Below are positions 7,271 through 15,372 of a stretch of 37,734 bases of DNA, one piece after another. The translations under genes were made by a program, and so were the position numbers. This DNA is from Exilispira sp964581895 (lineage in GTDB: Bacteria; Spirochaetota; JAAYUW01): positions 1-37,734 of the forward strand of contig CAZOPR010000014.1 of assembly GCA_964581895.1 (NCBI GenBank), read 5' to 3'. The number at the start of each line of letters is the position of its first letter. Positions within the stretch are counted from its first letter, which is position 1. The notes under the pieces were generated by a model. The model saw nothing but the letters and a program-made list of their open reading frames with translations. It did no database searches and was not told where the DNA came from.

Positions 7271-7877
7271 TTTTTATCTTTTACATTCCATCTTTTAAAA
7301 TTTATGGACAAGAAATTGAACTAAGTAATCATTTTATGGTTAGTATATCATTTATTAATCCTATTGTTAAACTTTTTAACACCAATTTCGATCTTATTTC
7401 ATTATTATTTTATTATGGGCCATCATATACTATGAATGGAATTGATGAAATTACAATTCCTATAGATATAAAATATTTTTTATCAAATAGATTTGCCTTA
7501 GATTATTTAGTTACTTTAGGTTTTCCAGGGAACTGGGTTTGGTTAAATGAAAATGAAAAAGCTGTATTTCAGATAAGAAATTCATTGGGAATAGTATTTT
7601 TTATTGATGATATAAAAAATGAATGTAGTGTTTTTTATTTAGGATTTTATCCTTTATTTGAATTTAATATTGAAAATATTTTTGGTATAATTCCAAAATG
7701 TCAAAATTCATTCTGGAATATGGCTTTTTCATATGGTAGATTAATAAAAATAAATTCTTTTTTATTTATAGATTTTCAAGGCTATTTTGTATTAACAAAA
7801 TTAGAAAATATATTCAAGGGGAAAACATTAGTGCTACATATATTGGATTAGATATAAAATTATCAACTTTATTCTAA
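7246..7877 (+). pseudogene. Outer-membrane beta-barrel-like gene, broken at both ends
   Basis: The main open stretch gives alternating aromatic/hydrophobic strands typical of a small outer-membrane barrel (LGIVFFIDDI, FYLGFYPLFEF). In the same frame, codons 7255-7311 before the first ATG (7336) read as a signal peptide (KILFTLIFIFYIPSFKIYG, then Q), but no ATG, GTG or TTG precedes it before the stop at 7243. At the other end the frame reaches a stop at 7851, while the alternative frame from about 7818 reads GENISATYIGLDIKLSTLF and stops at 7877. That ending has the C-terminal Phe and alternation of a final barrel strand. One lost start and one frameshift near the GGGG at 7818-7821 explain this. 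Decay or sequencing error are both possible. Confidence 0.55.
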
Positions 7878-8304
7878 ATATTTATTAGATAGCATTTTTT
7901 TTATTTACAAATTATGATGTTAAAATGTTTTATTGGATTTCATAAAAAAAGTATTGATTTTTATATATAATCTTTTTGATTTTCACAAAATTTTCTTACT
8001 CAAAAAAAAGTCATATTTAAGGAAAATTAATATCTTAAAATCATTAAATGATAATATTAAAAATAAGGAGTGGAAAAATAAAGATACACTTGAAATTTGA
8101 AAATTAAAATATTTCTTTTTATAGGAGTCCAATAAAATACTTACAAAATTTCTTAAAAATGTTAACTTTCATTTTATGAAATATAAGTTAAATTTTAAGT
8201 TTGAGCAACGATTGATTTTTTATTTAACCTAAAACTCTTTTATTTTTCATAAAATTTTTGTATATTTTATTATATTTAATCTAAATTCAAATGAAGGAAA
8301 AATT
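7878..8304. other. AT-rich intergenic stretch, no gene seen
   Basis: About 430 bp of very AT-rich sequence with only very short reading frames and no clear hairpin. The ribosome site GAAGG of the next gene is at the right end. The stretch presumably carries that gene's promoter, but no convincing -35/-10 pair stands out. Confidence 0.6.
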
Positions 8305-9462
8305 ATGGAAAATTTTCATTTAACAATGCCGACAGATATATACTTCGGTAAAGATTCTATTAAAAAACTTACCAAAGAGCTTAGTCAGTATAAAAGGATA
8401 CTTTTAGTAGCTGGAAGTGGAAGCATAAAGAAAAATGGGGTTTATGAAAAGGTTATAGAGCAACTTAATATGATGAAAGCAAAGTGGGTAGAACTTTTTG
8501 GAGTTGTCGCAAATCCAGATATTGAAAAGGTTAGGGAAGGGATAAAGATAATAAAAGAAAATGATTTACAATTTATCCTTGCAGTTGGTGGTGGCTCAGT
8601 TATAGACACGGCAAAAGCAATAGCAACTGGGTTTTACTATGAAAAGGACCCATGGGAACTTTTTTATGATGAAAGGAAGGTTCAAAAGGCTTTACCTATC
8701 GGAGTAGTTTTAACTTTGCCAGCGACAGGCTCTGAAACAAATGGAAACTCTGTCATTTCAAATAGAAGTACAAAAGAAAAACTTGCAATTCATAACGATA
8801 TATTAAGACCAAAATTTGCCATTCTTGACCCTGAGTTTACATATACTTTGCCACCAATACAGATTGCAGCGGGAGCAGCAGATATTTTAGCCCATGTTTT
8901 TGAGCAGTATTTTTCAAATTCGAAAGCCTATATGATAGATAGAATCTCGGAAAGTATAATGAGAACTGTTATAAAATATACCCCTATCGCACTAAAAGAG
9001 CCAGAGAGCTACGAGGCAAGAGGTGAAATCATGTATGCTTCAACGCTTGCATTAAATGGACTTCTTTCTTCTGGAAAGACAACTGATTGGGCAACTCATG
9101 TTATGGAGCATGAGGTTTCTGCGACTCATGATATCACTCATGGGGTTGGTCTTGCCATACTTTTTCCAAAATGGATGAAATATTGCTATGACGAAAAAAG
9201 ATCTGAAAAATACAAAGAATTTGCAAAAAATGTCTGGGAAATAGATGAAAAGCAAGCATTTGACGCCGCTATGATGGCTATAGAAGCAACTTCAAAATTT
9301 TTCAAAGATATAGGTCTTCCCGCAAGCTTTTCAGAGTTAAATATAGAGAAAAAATATATAGATATCTGGACAGATTCTATAGTTAAAAGAAGAAAATCTA
9401 TAGGTTCATTTAAGGTTCTTTTTGAAAAGGATATTAAAGAGATTTACAAAGCTTCCTTTTAA
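8305..9462 (+). CDS. Iron-containing NAD(P)H alcohol dehydrogenase (YqhD/BdhA type)
   Basis: A 385-residue group III (iron) alcohol dehydrogenase that interconverts aldehydes and alcohols, in the butanol dehydrogenase/YqhD branch. The cofactor motif GGGSVIDTAKAIA is at 95-107. The metal ligands line up as D193, H197 (ADILAHVFEQ), H265 and H279 (WATHVMEHE, HDITHGVG). Length is normal for the family. The start at 8305 has GAAGG upstream. It is a stand-alone fermentative or aldehyde-detoxifying enzyme. Its last 57 bp overlap, tail to tail, the end of the znuB gene on the other strand, so the two 3' ends are constrained together. Substrate and NADH/NADPH preference cannot be read with certainty. 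Confidence 0.93.
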   Translation: MENFHLTMPTDIYFGKDSIKKLTKELSQYKRILLVAGSGSIKKNGVYEKVIEQLNMMKAKWVELFGVVANPDIEKVREGIKIIKENDLQFILAVGGGSVIDTAKAIATGFYYEKDPWELFYDERKVQKALPIGVVLTLPATGSETNGNSVISNRSTKEKLAIHNDILRPKFAILDPEFTYTLPPIQIAAGAADILAHVFEQYFSNSKAYMIDRISESIMRTVIKYTPIALKEPESYEARGEIMYASTLALNGLLSSGKTTDWATHVMEHEVSATHDITHGVGLAILFPKWMKYCYDEKRSEKYKEFAKNVWEIDEKQAFDAAMMAIEATSKFFKDIGLPASFSELNIEKKYIDIWTDSIVKRRKSIGSFKVLFEKDIKEIYKASF

Positions 9463-10314
9463 GTTACTTTTCAATATAAATACAAAAATATAGATTGCAC
9501 CAAGAAGAAGTATTATTATTGGACTTGCTGGAAGGTTGAAATTAAAACTAAAATAAAGCCCAAAAAAGCCAACAATAAATGTCAGTAGCCCGCTTAAAAG
9601 CATAGTCTTTCTAAGCGAAAGGTTAAATTTTAATATGGTGGATGAGGGTAATGTTAAAAGTGCAATTAAAAGGACGATACCAACTATTTGCGTTAACAAA
9701 ACAACTGTAAAAGAAGTTATAAGTATAAAAAGAATATTGAAAAGTTTCACATTTTGACCCATAATCAGGGCAAATTCATTATCGAAGCCTATGGAAAGTA
9801 TTTTTTTGTAAAAAAGTGAAAAGATTGCGACAATAAAAAAGGCAAAAATAAAAAGAATTACAATATCTTTTAATGATACAAGTAAAATGTTGCCAAAAAG
9901 ATATCTTGTCAGTTCTTGGTTGTAACCAGGGGTCAAAAATATAAATAAAATACCTGCTGACATCCCAATAGACCAGATAGCACTCAATATAGTGTCAAGC
10001 CTTTCCTTTTTGTTATTGTATAGATAGGCTATTATAAAGGAAAATAAGATACCACTTAAAAATGCTCCATTTAATGGTGCGAAAAGGATTTCTGATAAAA
10101 ATTTATTACTTATAAAAATGGCTTTTAAGTAAGTAAAAAGCCCCATACCAAAAAGGATTGAGTGAGAAAGCGCTCCAGCAATATATGAAAATCTATTTAT
10201 AGTTACATAAGTCCCAACTGTTGCAGCTAAAACCGATGTTCCAGTCAGCGCCAAAATGGCATATAGTAAAAACGAATAAGAAAAAATGTATATTATAAAA
10301 GTAAGCATACCCAT
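9406..10314 (-). CDS. znuB: ABC metal permease, ZnuB/ABC-3 family
   Basis: A 302-residue inner-membrane permease with about eight or nine hydrophobic segments, of the ABC-3 family that imports Zn, Mn or Fe. The typical N-terminal segment (TYVTINRFSYIAGALSHSILFGMGL) and the later VVLLTQIVGIVLLIALLTLPSSTI signature are present. It is the last gene of the regulator-znuA-znuC-znuB operon, and its 3' end overlaps the alcohol dehydrogenase gene. Metal choice is set by the binding protein rather than by this subunit. No frame problem is seen. Confidence 0.92.
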   Translation of the reverse strand: MGMLTFIIYIFSYSFLLYAILALTGTSVLAATVGTYVTINRFSYIAGALSHSILFGMGLFTYLKAIFISNKFLSEILFAPLNGAFLSGILFSFIIAYLYNNKKERLDTILSAIWSIGMSAGILFIFLTPGYNQELTRYLFGNILLVSLKDIVILFIFAFFIVAIFSLFYKKILSIGFDNEFALIMGQNVKLFNILFILITSFTVVLLTQIVGIVLLIALLTLPSSTILKFNLSLRKTMLLSGLLTFIVGFFGLYFSFNFNLPASPIIILLLGAIYIFVFILKSNLKGSFVNLFNILFKKNLK

Positions 10315-10372
10315 CCTTTTTATATTATTTAATAATCTTTATATTGTTCAATAATCAAGTTTTACTTTTAAT

Positions 10373-11110
10373 CTATGTTATTTTGTCCACCTTACAATTG
10401 TAAAAATCCATATCAGTTATATTTCTATCGTTAGATTTTGAATATTCAAAAGCAGTTCTATTGAGGCATATAACCTTTGTTGATATCGATGGGACAAAGC
10501 CAACATCATGGGAAACTAAAATCACTGTTTTTTCTTCATTTATTTTCTGCAATAGTTTGTATAAAAAACTCTGTGCCTCCTTGTCAAGATTTGCAGTTGG
10601 TTCGTCAAGTATAAGTATTTTACAGTCAACAGCAAGTGCCCTTGCTATCAAGACTCTCTGCCTTTGACCACCAGAAAGTTTTGATAAAAGTTTCTTTTCG
10701 TAGCCTTTCATTCCAACAAAATCCAATGCTTCCTTTGCTTTTTCATAATCCACTTTTGTAAATTTGCTAAAAAAATTAGCAGTAAGCCTTCCCATCATGA
10801 CAACATCAAGCGTCGTTATTGGATAAAGATGATCGAAATTTAAGTATTGAGGCACATATCCAATCTGACTTTGCATGCCTTGTGGGTTCTGTCCTAAAAT
10901 CTCGATCTTGCCTGAATCTGGTTTTAAAAGACCTATTATTAGTTTTATAAGGGTCGACTTTCCACCACCATTTGGTCCTATTATGCTGACAAACTCTTTA
11001 TCAAATATTGTAAAACTTACATCCTCTAATATCGGCTTGTCAGTATCTTCATATTTGAAATAAAGGTTTTCAGCCTTTATAACAATATTTTCACTTTGAA
11101 TCTTTTTCAT
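10373..11110 (-). CDS. znuC: ABC metal transporter ATPase, ZnuC-like
   Basis: A 245-residue ABC ATPase powering the metal importer. Walker A is GPNGGGKST (about 44-52), the signature LSGGQRQR is near 143-150, and Walker B ILILDEPTANLD is near 163-174, followed by the switch His in VSHD. The Gly-Gly in Walker A (NGGGKST) is characteristic of the Mn/Zn branch. The C-terminal extension is short. It lies between znuB (58-bp gap) and znuA (44-bp gap) on the same strand. Confidence 0.94.
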   Translation of the reverse strand: MKKIQSENIVIKAENLYFKYEDTDKPILEDVSFTIFDKEFVSIIGPNGGGKSTLIKLIIGLLKPDSGKIEILGQNPQGMQSQIGYVPQYLNFDHLYPITTLDVVMMGRLTANFFSKFTKVDYEKAKEALDFVGMKGYEKKLLSKLSGGQRQRVLIARALAVDCKILILDEPTANLDKEAQSFLYKLLQKINEEKTVILVSHDVGFVPSISTKVICLNRTAFEYSKSNDRNITDMDFYNCKVDKIT

Positions 11111-11154
11111 TTGCTATTTACTCTTTTTTTTACTATTTTTTGGCTTTTTTCTAT

Positions 11155-12006
11155 TTATTTTCTATATTTAACAAATATTTCTGAAATTTTAATGAGAGTG
11201 TCAAAAAGGTTGTAGTTTAATATATCAACTGTTACTACATCAAGTTTATTATCTTTTACAAATTGCGAAATCTGCTCCACTGGAAATTCTGGTTGAACTA
11301 TTATAAATGATATTTTATCTTCCTTTATCCTTTTATTTACATCAATCAAATAATTTCCACTTGGTACTTTCCCTTCATTTTCTATGGATATTTGATTTAA
11401 GCCATAATCAGCGGCAAAATAGGTTAATGATGGATGAAAAACAAGAAAAGACTTAATATTTGAACTTTCAATATTAAATTTTAATGTATCATTTAAACCA
11501 TTCAATTTGTTTATAAGGATATTATAGTTTTGATTGAAAATATCTTTCTTATCAGGGTAAAGCTCGATTAGGCTATTCAAAATCTTCCCACTAATTTCTT
11601 TTATTTTATTTATTGAGAGCCATATATGAATATCTTCATCTGGTTTACTATTTTCATAAAGCTTATAAACCTTGAAATTCTTGTTTTGCTTTTTAATTTT
11701 ATCAATCATTGTCAGCTCGAATGGGATATCTATCGAAAAATATGCTTTTGCTTTCAATATCTCGCTTAGCTGACTTGCAGATATTTCAAATGTGTGAGGA
11801 TCTGCGCCTGGTTTTATCAAAGTTTGAGTTGCAATTTCGCCACCGGTAAGATTATCAATCAAAAATCTTATAGGTTCTATTGAAGTGTAAATCGCAAAAC
11901 CATTTTTTTGACTGCTATTTGAAGCGCAGGAAAAGAAAAACAAAAATAAAGTTATTAAAATAGTTAAAAAAGTTGATATAACAAGAAGATTTCCTTTTTT
12001 AAGCAT
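11155..12006 (-). CDS. znuA: Metal-binding lipoprotein, ZnuA-like
   Basis: A 283-residue cluster A-I solute-binding lipoprotein. The lipobox is FFSC with lipidated Cys27. Metal ligands by family alignment are His71 (GADPHTFE), His127 (DIHIW) and His191 (VFHPSLTYFAADYG), with an acidic residue near 251. The third ligand being His in FHPSLTYF, where Mn proteins carry Glu, favours zinc. The His-rich loop of many ZnuA proteins is absent. It delivers metal to ZnuBC in the inner membrane. It follows the small regulator gene across about 100 bp that contains a 14-bp tandem repeat. Confidence 0.9.
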   Translation of the reverse strand: MLKKGNLLVISTFLTILITLFLFFFSCASNSSQKNGFAIYTSIEPIRFLIDNLTGGEIATQTLIKPGADPHTFEISASQLSEILKAKAYFSIDIPFELTMIDKIKKQNKNFKVYKLYENSKPDEDIHIWLSINKIKEISGKILNSLIELYPDKKDIFNQNYNILINKLNGLNDTLKFNIESSNIKSFLVFHPSLTYFAADYGLNQISIENEGKVPSGNYLIDVNKRIKEDKISFIIVQPEFPVEQISQFVKDNKLDVVTVDILNYNLFDTLIKISEIFVKYRK

Positions 12007-12050
12007 AATTTCCCCCCTTATTTATATGCGAAATTTATGAATAATAATAT

Positions 12051-12083
12051 AAATTATCAGTTATAAATTATCAGTTATAAATT
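12051..12083. repeat. 14-bp tandem repeat upstream of znuA
   Basis: AAATTATCAGTTAT occurs twice head to tail (12051-12064, 12065-12078), and a third copy starts (AAATT, 12079-12083). It lies between the regulator gene and znuA. It could be an operator or a chance slippage product. Confidence 0.6.
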
Positions 12084-12105
12084 TCCCTTTTTGACTTATT
12101 TGTTA

Positions 12106-12366
12106 CTATTCATTTAGCTTCTTATTAAAGCATTTTATATAGATGCTTCCACATTCAGGGCATCTTTCAACAGAATGAGTTTTTGTAAAATCTTCCCAGT
12201 GCTTTTTTTGTGAATCATTCATAATACCTGTTCCATTACATAAAGGACATATATCTTCAAGTGCAGATTCTATTGCACTTCTTACGAATTTTGACCTATC
12301 TGGCAGATCTTTAAGTTTTTCATATAAAGTCTGGTCAATCTTTACCGAAAGAACAACATCTTTCAT
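12106..12366 (-). CDS. Ribbon-helix-helix / zinc-ribbon small protein, probable metal regulator
   Basis: Eighty-six residues. The N-terminal 36 residues (DVVLSVKIDQTLYEKLKDL, then SKFVRSAIESAL) have the beta-alpha-alpha pattern of ribbon-helix-helix DNA-binding proteins. The rest carries C40xxC43, C69xxC72 and C79, with His56 and His64, able to bind zinc or another metal. It is the first gene of the znu operon (AGAGG ribosome site at the start). A metal-responsive autoregulator of zinc uptake is the simple reading. This is not NikR, which is longer and has a different metal domain. The function is inferred from fold pattern and context. Confidence 0.7.
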   Translation of the reverse strand: MKDVVLSVKIDQTLYEKLKDLPDRSKFVRSAIESALEDICPLCNGTGIMNDSQKKHWEDFTKTHSVERCPECGSIYIKCFNKKLNE

Positions 12367-12511
12367 CTTTTACCTCTTTTTTGTAAATAAATGAAATAAT
12401 ACTATTATATTTTTTACATATCAAACTATTAATCTTAATTTTTATCTAATATCTAAGCAAAAAATCTTATAAAAAAGGTAAAACAAGTTATAAAAAAAAT
12501 TTATCCCTAAA

Positions 12512-12540
12512 AAAGTAATACAAAGTATTACAAAAGTCAA
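12512..12540 (-). promoter_or_regulatory. Promoter with inverted-repeat operator for the znu operon
   Basis: GTAATAC and GTATTAC form a perfect 7-bp inverted repeat with an AAA spacer (12515-12531). On the minus strand it falls between TTGACT (12540-12535) and TACTTT (12517-12512), which are 17 bp apart, so a bound protein would cover the promoter. The next genes are the regulator at 12366 (leader of about 140 nt) and, divergently, the beta-barrel at 12652. Apart from this the interval 12367-12651 is plain AT-rich sequence. Confidence 0.5.
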
Positions 12541-12651
12541 GACCTTATAAATTATAAAATTCATAAGTCATAAAATTCAGAAATTTTGTAAGATAATAAA
12601 ATATTTATAGTCTTATTATTTAGATAAGCAAATCTTTAAATTGGAGGATTT

Positions 12652-13131
12652 ATGAAAAATTATTTTTTCTCAGAAAAATTATTTTTATATGCCCTTGTTT
12701 TTTTCTTAATTATTTTTTCTTTTAATCAATATTGTTTTGCTCAAAGTTCTGGTATTTATTTTAATGTTGGTGCACTTATAAATGGCCTTTTTAATTTTGG
12801 CTATCAGTATTATTTATCAAGTAATCTTGATTTAAGAGGTTCAATTGGTATAATAGGCACTAGTTATGGTTCAGCATTTTTGTTTATCTTTGGCATTCAG
12901 TATTTTTTTGAAGAATATAAAGGTTTTTTCTTAGGCTTAGATTTAGGCTTTGGTTCAATATCAGCAGATAATTATAGCGCTTCTGCAACTTTATTTAAGA
13001 TTTATGGTGGTTATAGATTTTTGTTAGATTCATTTTTTATAGATCCAGGTCTTAGTATAGGAAGCGTTAATGTTTCAAATGCAAGTGTTTCAGGTTTAGG
13101 CATAGTGCTTGAAATAGGTTTTTTATTTTGA
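12652..13131 (+). CDS. Small outer-membrane beta-barrel protein
   Basis: A 159-residue secreted protein. The signal peptide ends CFAQ near residue 31; eight or so amphipathic Gly/Tyr/Phe strands follow, and the chain ends GIVLEIGFLF with the terminal Phe recognised by the BAM machinery. It resembles small OmpA/OmpW-like barrels in general layout, but I cannot assign a family. The start has GGAGG upstream. It is divergent from the znu operon and shares that intergenic region, including the inverted repeat, so metal-linked control is possible. Its 3' end points towards the CARF-CHAT gene. Confidence 0.75.
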   Translation: MKNYFFSEKLFLYALVFFLIIFSFNQYCFAQSSGIYFNVGALINGLFNFGYQYYLSSNLDLRGSIGIIGTSYGSAFLFIFGIQYFFEEYKGFFLGLDLGFGSISADNYSASATLFKIYGGYRFLLDSFFIDPGLSIGSVNVSNASVSGLGIVLEIGFLF

Positions 13132-13139
13132 ATAATTTT

Positions 13140-13332
13140 ATATTATCCTTGTGGTATGTTTTCCAATAAAGTAAAATTGCGACTTAAAAAGTGAACTTTA
13201 TTTATATTATTCTTGTGGTATCATTTACCATAAAATAAAAATTGCGACTTAAAAAGTGAATTTTATTTATATTATTCTTGCAGTATGGTTTCCAATAAAG
13301 TAATAATTTCTACTTAAAAATTGATTATTAAT
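13140..13332. repeat. Three imperfect 64-65 bp tandem repeats at the 3' end of the CARF-CHAT gene
   Basis: Units start at 13140, 13204 and 13269. The third is the end of the CARF-CHAT coding sequence (its stop codon is at 13269-13267, minus strand). Read on the minus strand, unit 1 still encodes SQFYFIGKHTTRII and a stop, against the real gene's RNYYFIGNHTARII; unit 2 has a frame change and an in-frame stop. So the two downstream copies are relics of a CHAT C-terminal tail, from a paralogue or from slippage/duplication. Confidence 0.85.
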
Positions 13333-15072
13333 CTCTTTAAGCGCAAGATGAAGTGCCATACCTACCGGCTGTCCTGAAAGGAAGTTTTTGTAAAAAAGGT
13401 TTGATACAGATAGGGCTTCCTTCTGAGGGACAGCCCAGTGGGTTCCTATAATTGTTTTACATCCATTTTTGAAAAGTTCATAATATATAGTCTTATCCCA
13501 ATCCAGATTTATAGTCAAAGATGAGCAGGCAGAGATAAATAAAAAATCAGGTGATTTAATATTGGTAAAATCTGTTTGTGCAAGAATTAACTTGTTTTTC
13601 TCATTTTTATTTACAAGATTTTCCATCATAAGCCCAAAAGTTCCATTTTTCAAAATCCCATGGCATATAATATGTGCAATATCACACTCCTGCAAAAGAT
13701 ATAAGAATTCATCTTTAGAGGGAAGGAAAAGCTTTTTTAAGGATAGATTATTACTTGAAAAAAGGCTATTTAGCAATTCATTATATTGATTTTTCATATA
13801 ATCGTCTGAAGAAAGAAGAGCGACAAGTATCTTTATTTTATCACTATTTTTTTCATTTATTATATTTTTACTTTCTTTATCAGATAAGCTAACAATTTCA
13901 TCAAAACTATTGCTTTCTTTTTCTTTATTCTCTTTTTTTATTTCTTTTAAGTATGATAATTTTTCTATCTTACCTATATCATTTGCTTTTGAATACCTTG
14001 CTTTCGGATCTTTTTCTTTTGAATATCTTGCTTGTAGATCTTTTCCATTTAAATCCTTTATTTCTTGATCTTTTCTTTCCGCTAGATTAATTGCAGGAAT
14101 CGATCTTAACAAAATAAAATCATTAAAATCATTGAAGATAAATTCAAATGGGAAGTTCCAGAATTTATTGCTTAAAGATATTGCAAAAATCTTACTTTCC
14201 CTCATAAAACTTTCAATTGAAGATAAAAAATCTGGTTCAAAAAAGGATCTTATCATTTTTATTAATTCAGCAAAATCTTCTTCAAGCATAGATATAAGAT
14301 TATGATTTAGATAGACAGCATAATCCTGGCTGTATTTATCAAAAAGATTTTTGACTTTTTCGAAACTATCAGGTTTGATATTTAACTTACTAAAAATAGT
14401 TTTTCCATCGTAAAAGCAGGAAATATGACTATCAAATATTGACAAAATAGGGAAGGAATGAATTGAAAGATATGAAATTTTTTTATATTCTGGTTGTTGT
14501 ATATATATCCTCTCTGTTCCAGCAAGAGCCGAAATACCATCTGCCCTTTTACTTTCATCGACCATAAGGTAGCAATAAGATAAATTGTGAATAGATGCAA
14601 GATTCGCAAGTATTATAGAGTGTAACTTGGTTCCACCTGTAACATCGATAAGAATATTTTGTGAGTTAAAATTATTTATTATACTTAAAATAATAGAATT
14701 TATGGTATCTTTGAAAAGCTGAATATCTCTAAAATGACTTTCGCTTAATGGGATTATATTAAAATTTTCAAGCTTGGTTGGGAAATCTTTAAGATCCTTT
14801 TTTATATCATAAGATAGTTCTGGTAAAATCTTTTTTTCATAAAATGATAAAAATTCTTGATAACTTTGCTTGAATTTAAGTTCAACCTCTTTAGTTAAAA
14901 TAAGGAAGAAGGACTTTGGTCGAAGCAAAAAATAAAGAGAAAAAGTTGCCTCAAATCTTTTTGGTGGCATATGGATTAAAGTATCATACTTTGAAAGTTC
15001 ATTTTTATTCTCAATATATGTCGAAAGCATCTTAAAAAAAGACTTTTTCAAGTTATTAAAATTTTCTTCCAT
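13267..15072 (-). CDS. CARF-CHAT fusion protease
   Basis: A 601-residue protein joining a nucleotide-sensor domain to a caspase-fold protease. Residues about 30-195 look like a CARF domain: strands SFFLILTKE and FNIIPLSES, then the ligand motif DVTGGTK (143-149) as in Can1/Card1-type CARF proteins. From about 290 a CHAT domain begins with FAISLSNKFWNFPFEFIF. It is interrupted by a low-complexity segment (about 332-412) and continues from 413 with the catalytic His471 in IICHG and Cys516 in ISACSS, then the usual IIGTHWAVP strand and a conserved tail. By analogy to CARF effectors, cyclic oligoadenylate from a type III CRISPR complex would activate the protease. The divergent neighbours are a sigma factor and an anti-sigma-like protein, the obvious substrate candidates. 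The CARF call rests on motif and strand pattern; the CHAT dyad is clear. Confidence 0.82.
   Translation of the reverse strand: MEENFNNLKKSFFKMLSTYIENKNELSKYDTLIHMPPKRFEATFSLYFLLRPKSFFLILTKEVELKFKQSYQEFLSFYEKKILPELSYDIKKDLKDFPTKLENFNIIPLSESHFRDIQLFKDTINSIILSIINNFNSQNILIDVTGGTKLHSIILANLASIHNLSYCYLMVDESKRADGISALAGTERIYIQQPEYKKISYLSIHSFPILSIFDSHISCFYDGKTIFSKLNIKPDSFEKVKNLFDKYSQDYAVYLNHNLISMLEEDFAELIKMIRSFFEPDFLSSIESFMRESKIFAISLSNKFWNFPFEFIFNDFNDFILLRSIPAINLAERKDQEIKDLNGKDLQARYSKEKDPKARYSKANDIGKIEKLSYLKEIKKENKEKESNSFDEIVSLSDKESKNIINEKNSDKIKILVALLSSDDYMKNQYNELLNSLFSSNNLSLKKLFLPSKDEFLYLLQECDIAHIICHGILKNGTFGLMMENLVNKNEKNKLILAQTDFTNIKSPDFLFISACSSLTINLDWDKTIYYELFKNGCKTIIGTHWAVPQKEALSVSNLFYKNFLSGQPVGMALHLALKEINNQFLSRNYYFIGNHTARII
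13975..14034 (-). repeat. In-frame 30-nt duplication inside the CHAT domain
   Basis: Two 30-nt units encode the repeated ARYSK-type decapeptide near residues 347-366 of the CARF-CHAT protein. They lie inside the wider charged, low-complexity insert that separates the first CHAT strands from the catalytic part. Confidence 0.65.
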
Positions 15073-15335
15073 TTTTTTATCTTTTCATTTTATGGTTTTA
15101 TTTTTTCATTTTTTTTATTTTTTCTATTAGATTTCAAAGTTTTTACTTTTTCATTTTATAGTTTTTATTAATTATTTTTGTTATTTTTTTTTGCTATTTT
15201 TTGTATTAAATTTTTCAGTTTTCGCTTTTTCATTTTAATTTTTTTATTTATTTTTGTTATTTTTTTTTATTAAGTCTATTTTTAAAGATAAATGTAAAGT
15301 TTCAAAATTTGCTAATAAGTCTAAATAGATTTAAG
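15073..15335. other. T-rich (plus strand) reiterated spacer between CARF-CHAT and the sigma factor
   Basis: About 260 bp, nearly free of G, containing imperfect direct repeats of roughly 75 bp. CTTTTTCATTTTAT-like units recur near 15079, 15150 and 15225, and ATTTTTGTTATTTTTTTTT occurs twice. On the coding strand of CARF-CHAT it is A-rich and C-poor. It is the divergent promoter region, but only the sigma-side promoter can be proposed. Confidence 0.65.
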
Positions 15336-15363
15336 TTGAAAAATTAAAAAAGCAATATAAAAT
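15336..15363 (+). promoter_or_regulatory. Promoter for the sigma-factor gene, possibly leaderless
   Basis: TTGAAA (15336-15341) and TAAAAT (15358-15363) are separated by 16 bp. The expected start, about 7 bp downstream, is only a few bases before the ATG at 15373. No Shine-Dalgarno sequence is present before that ATG, which fits a leaderless mRNA. Confidence 0.45.
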
Positions 15364-15372
15364 CTAATCAAT

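Noticed and set aside
7878..8304. Hidden short genes in the 430-bp gap
   Set aside because: Only frames of fewer than 20 codons with no ribosome site were seen.
11155..12006. Manganese-binding (MntA/PsaA) rather than zinc-binding protein
   Set aside because: The third ligand position is His191 in FHPSLTYF, as in zinc proteins, where Mn proteins usually have Glu. Not fully excluded, as the His-rich loop is absent.
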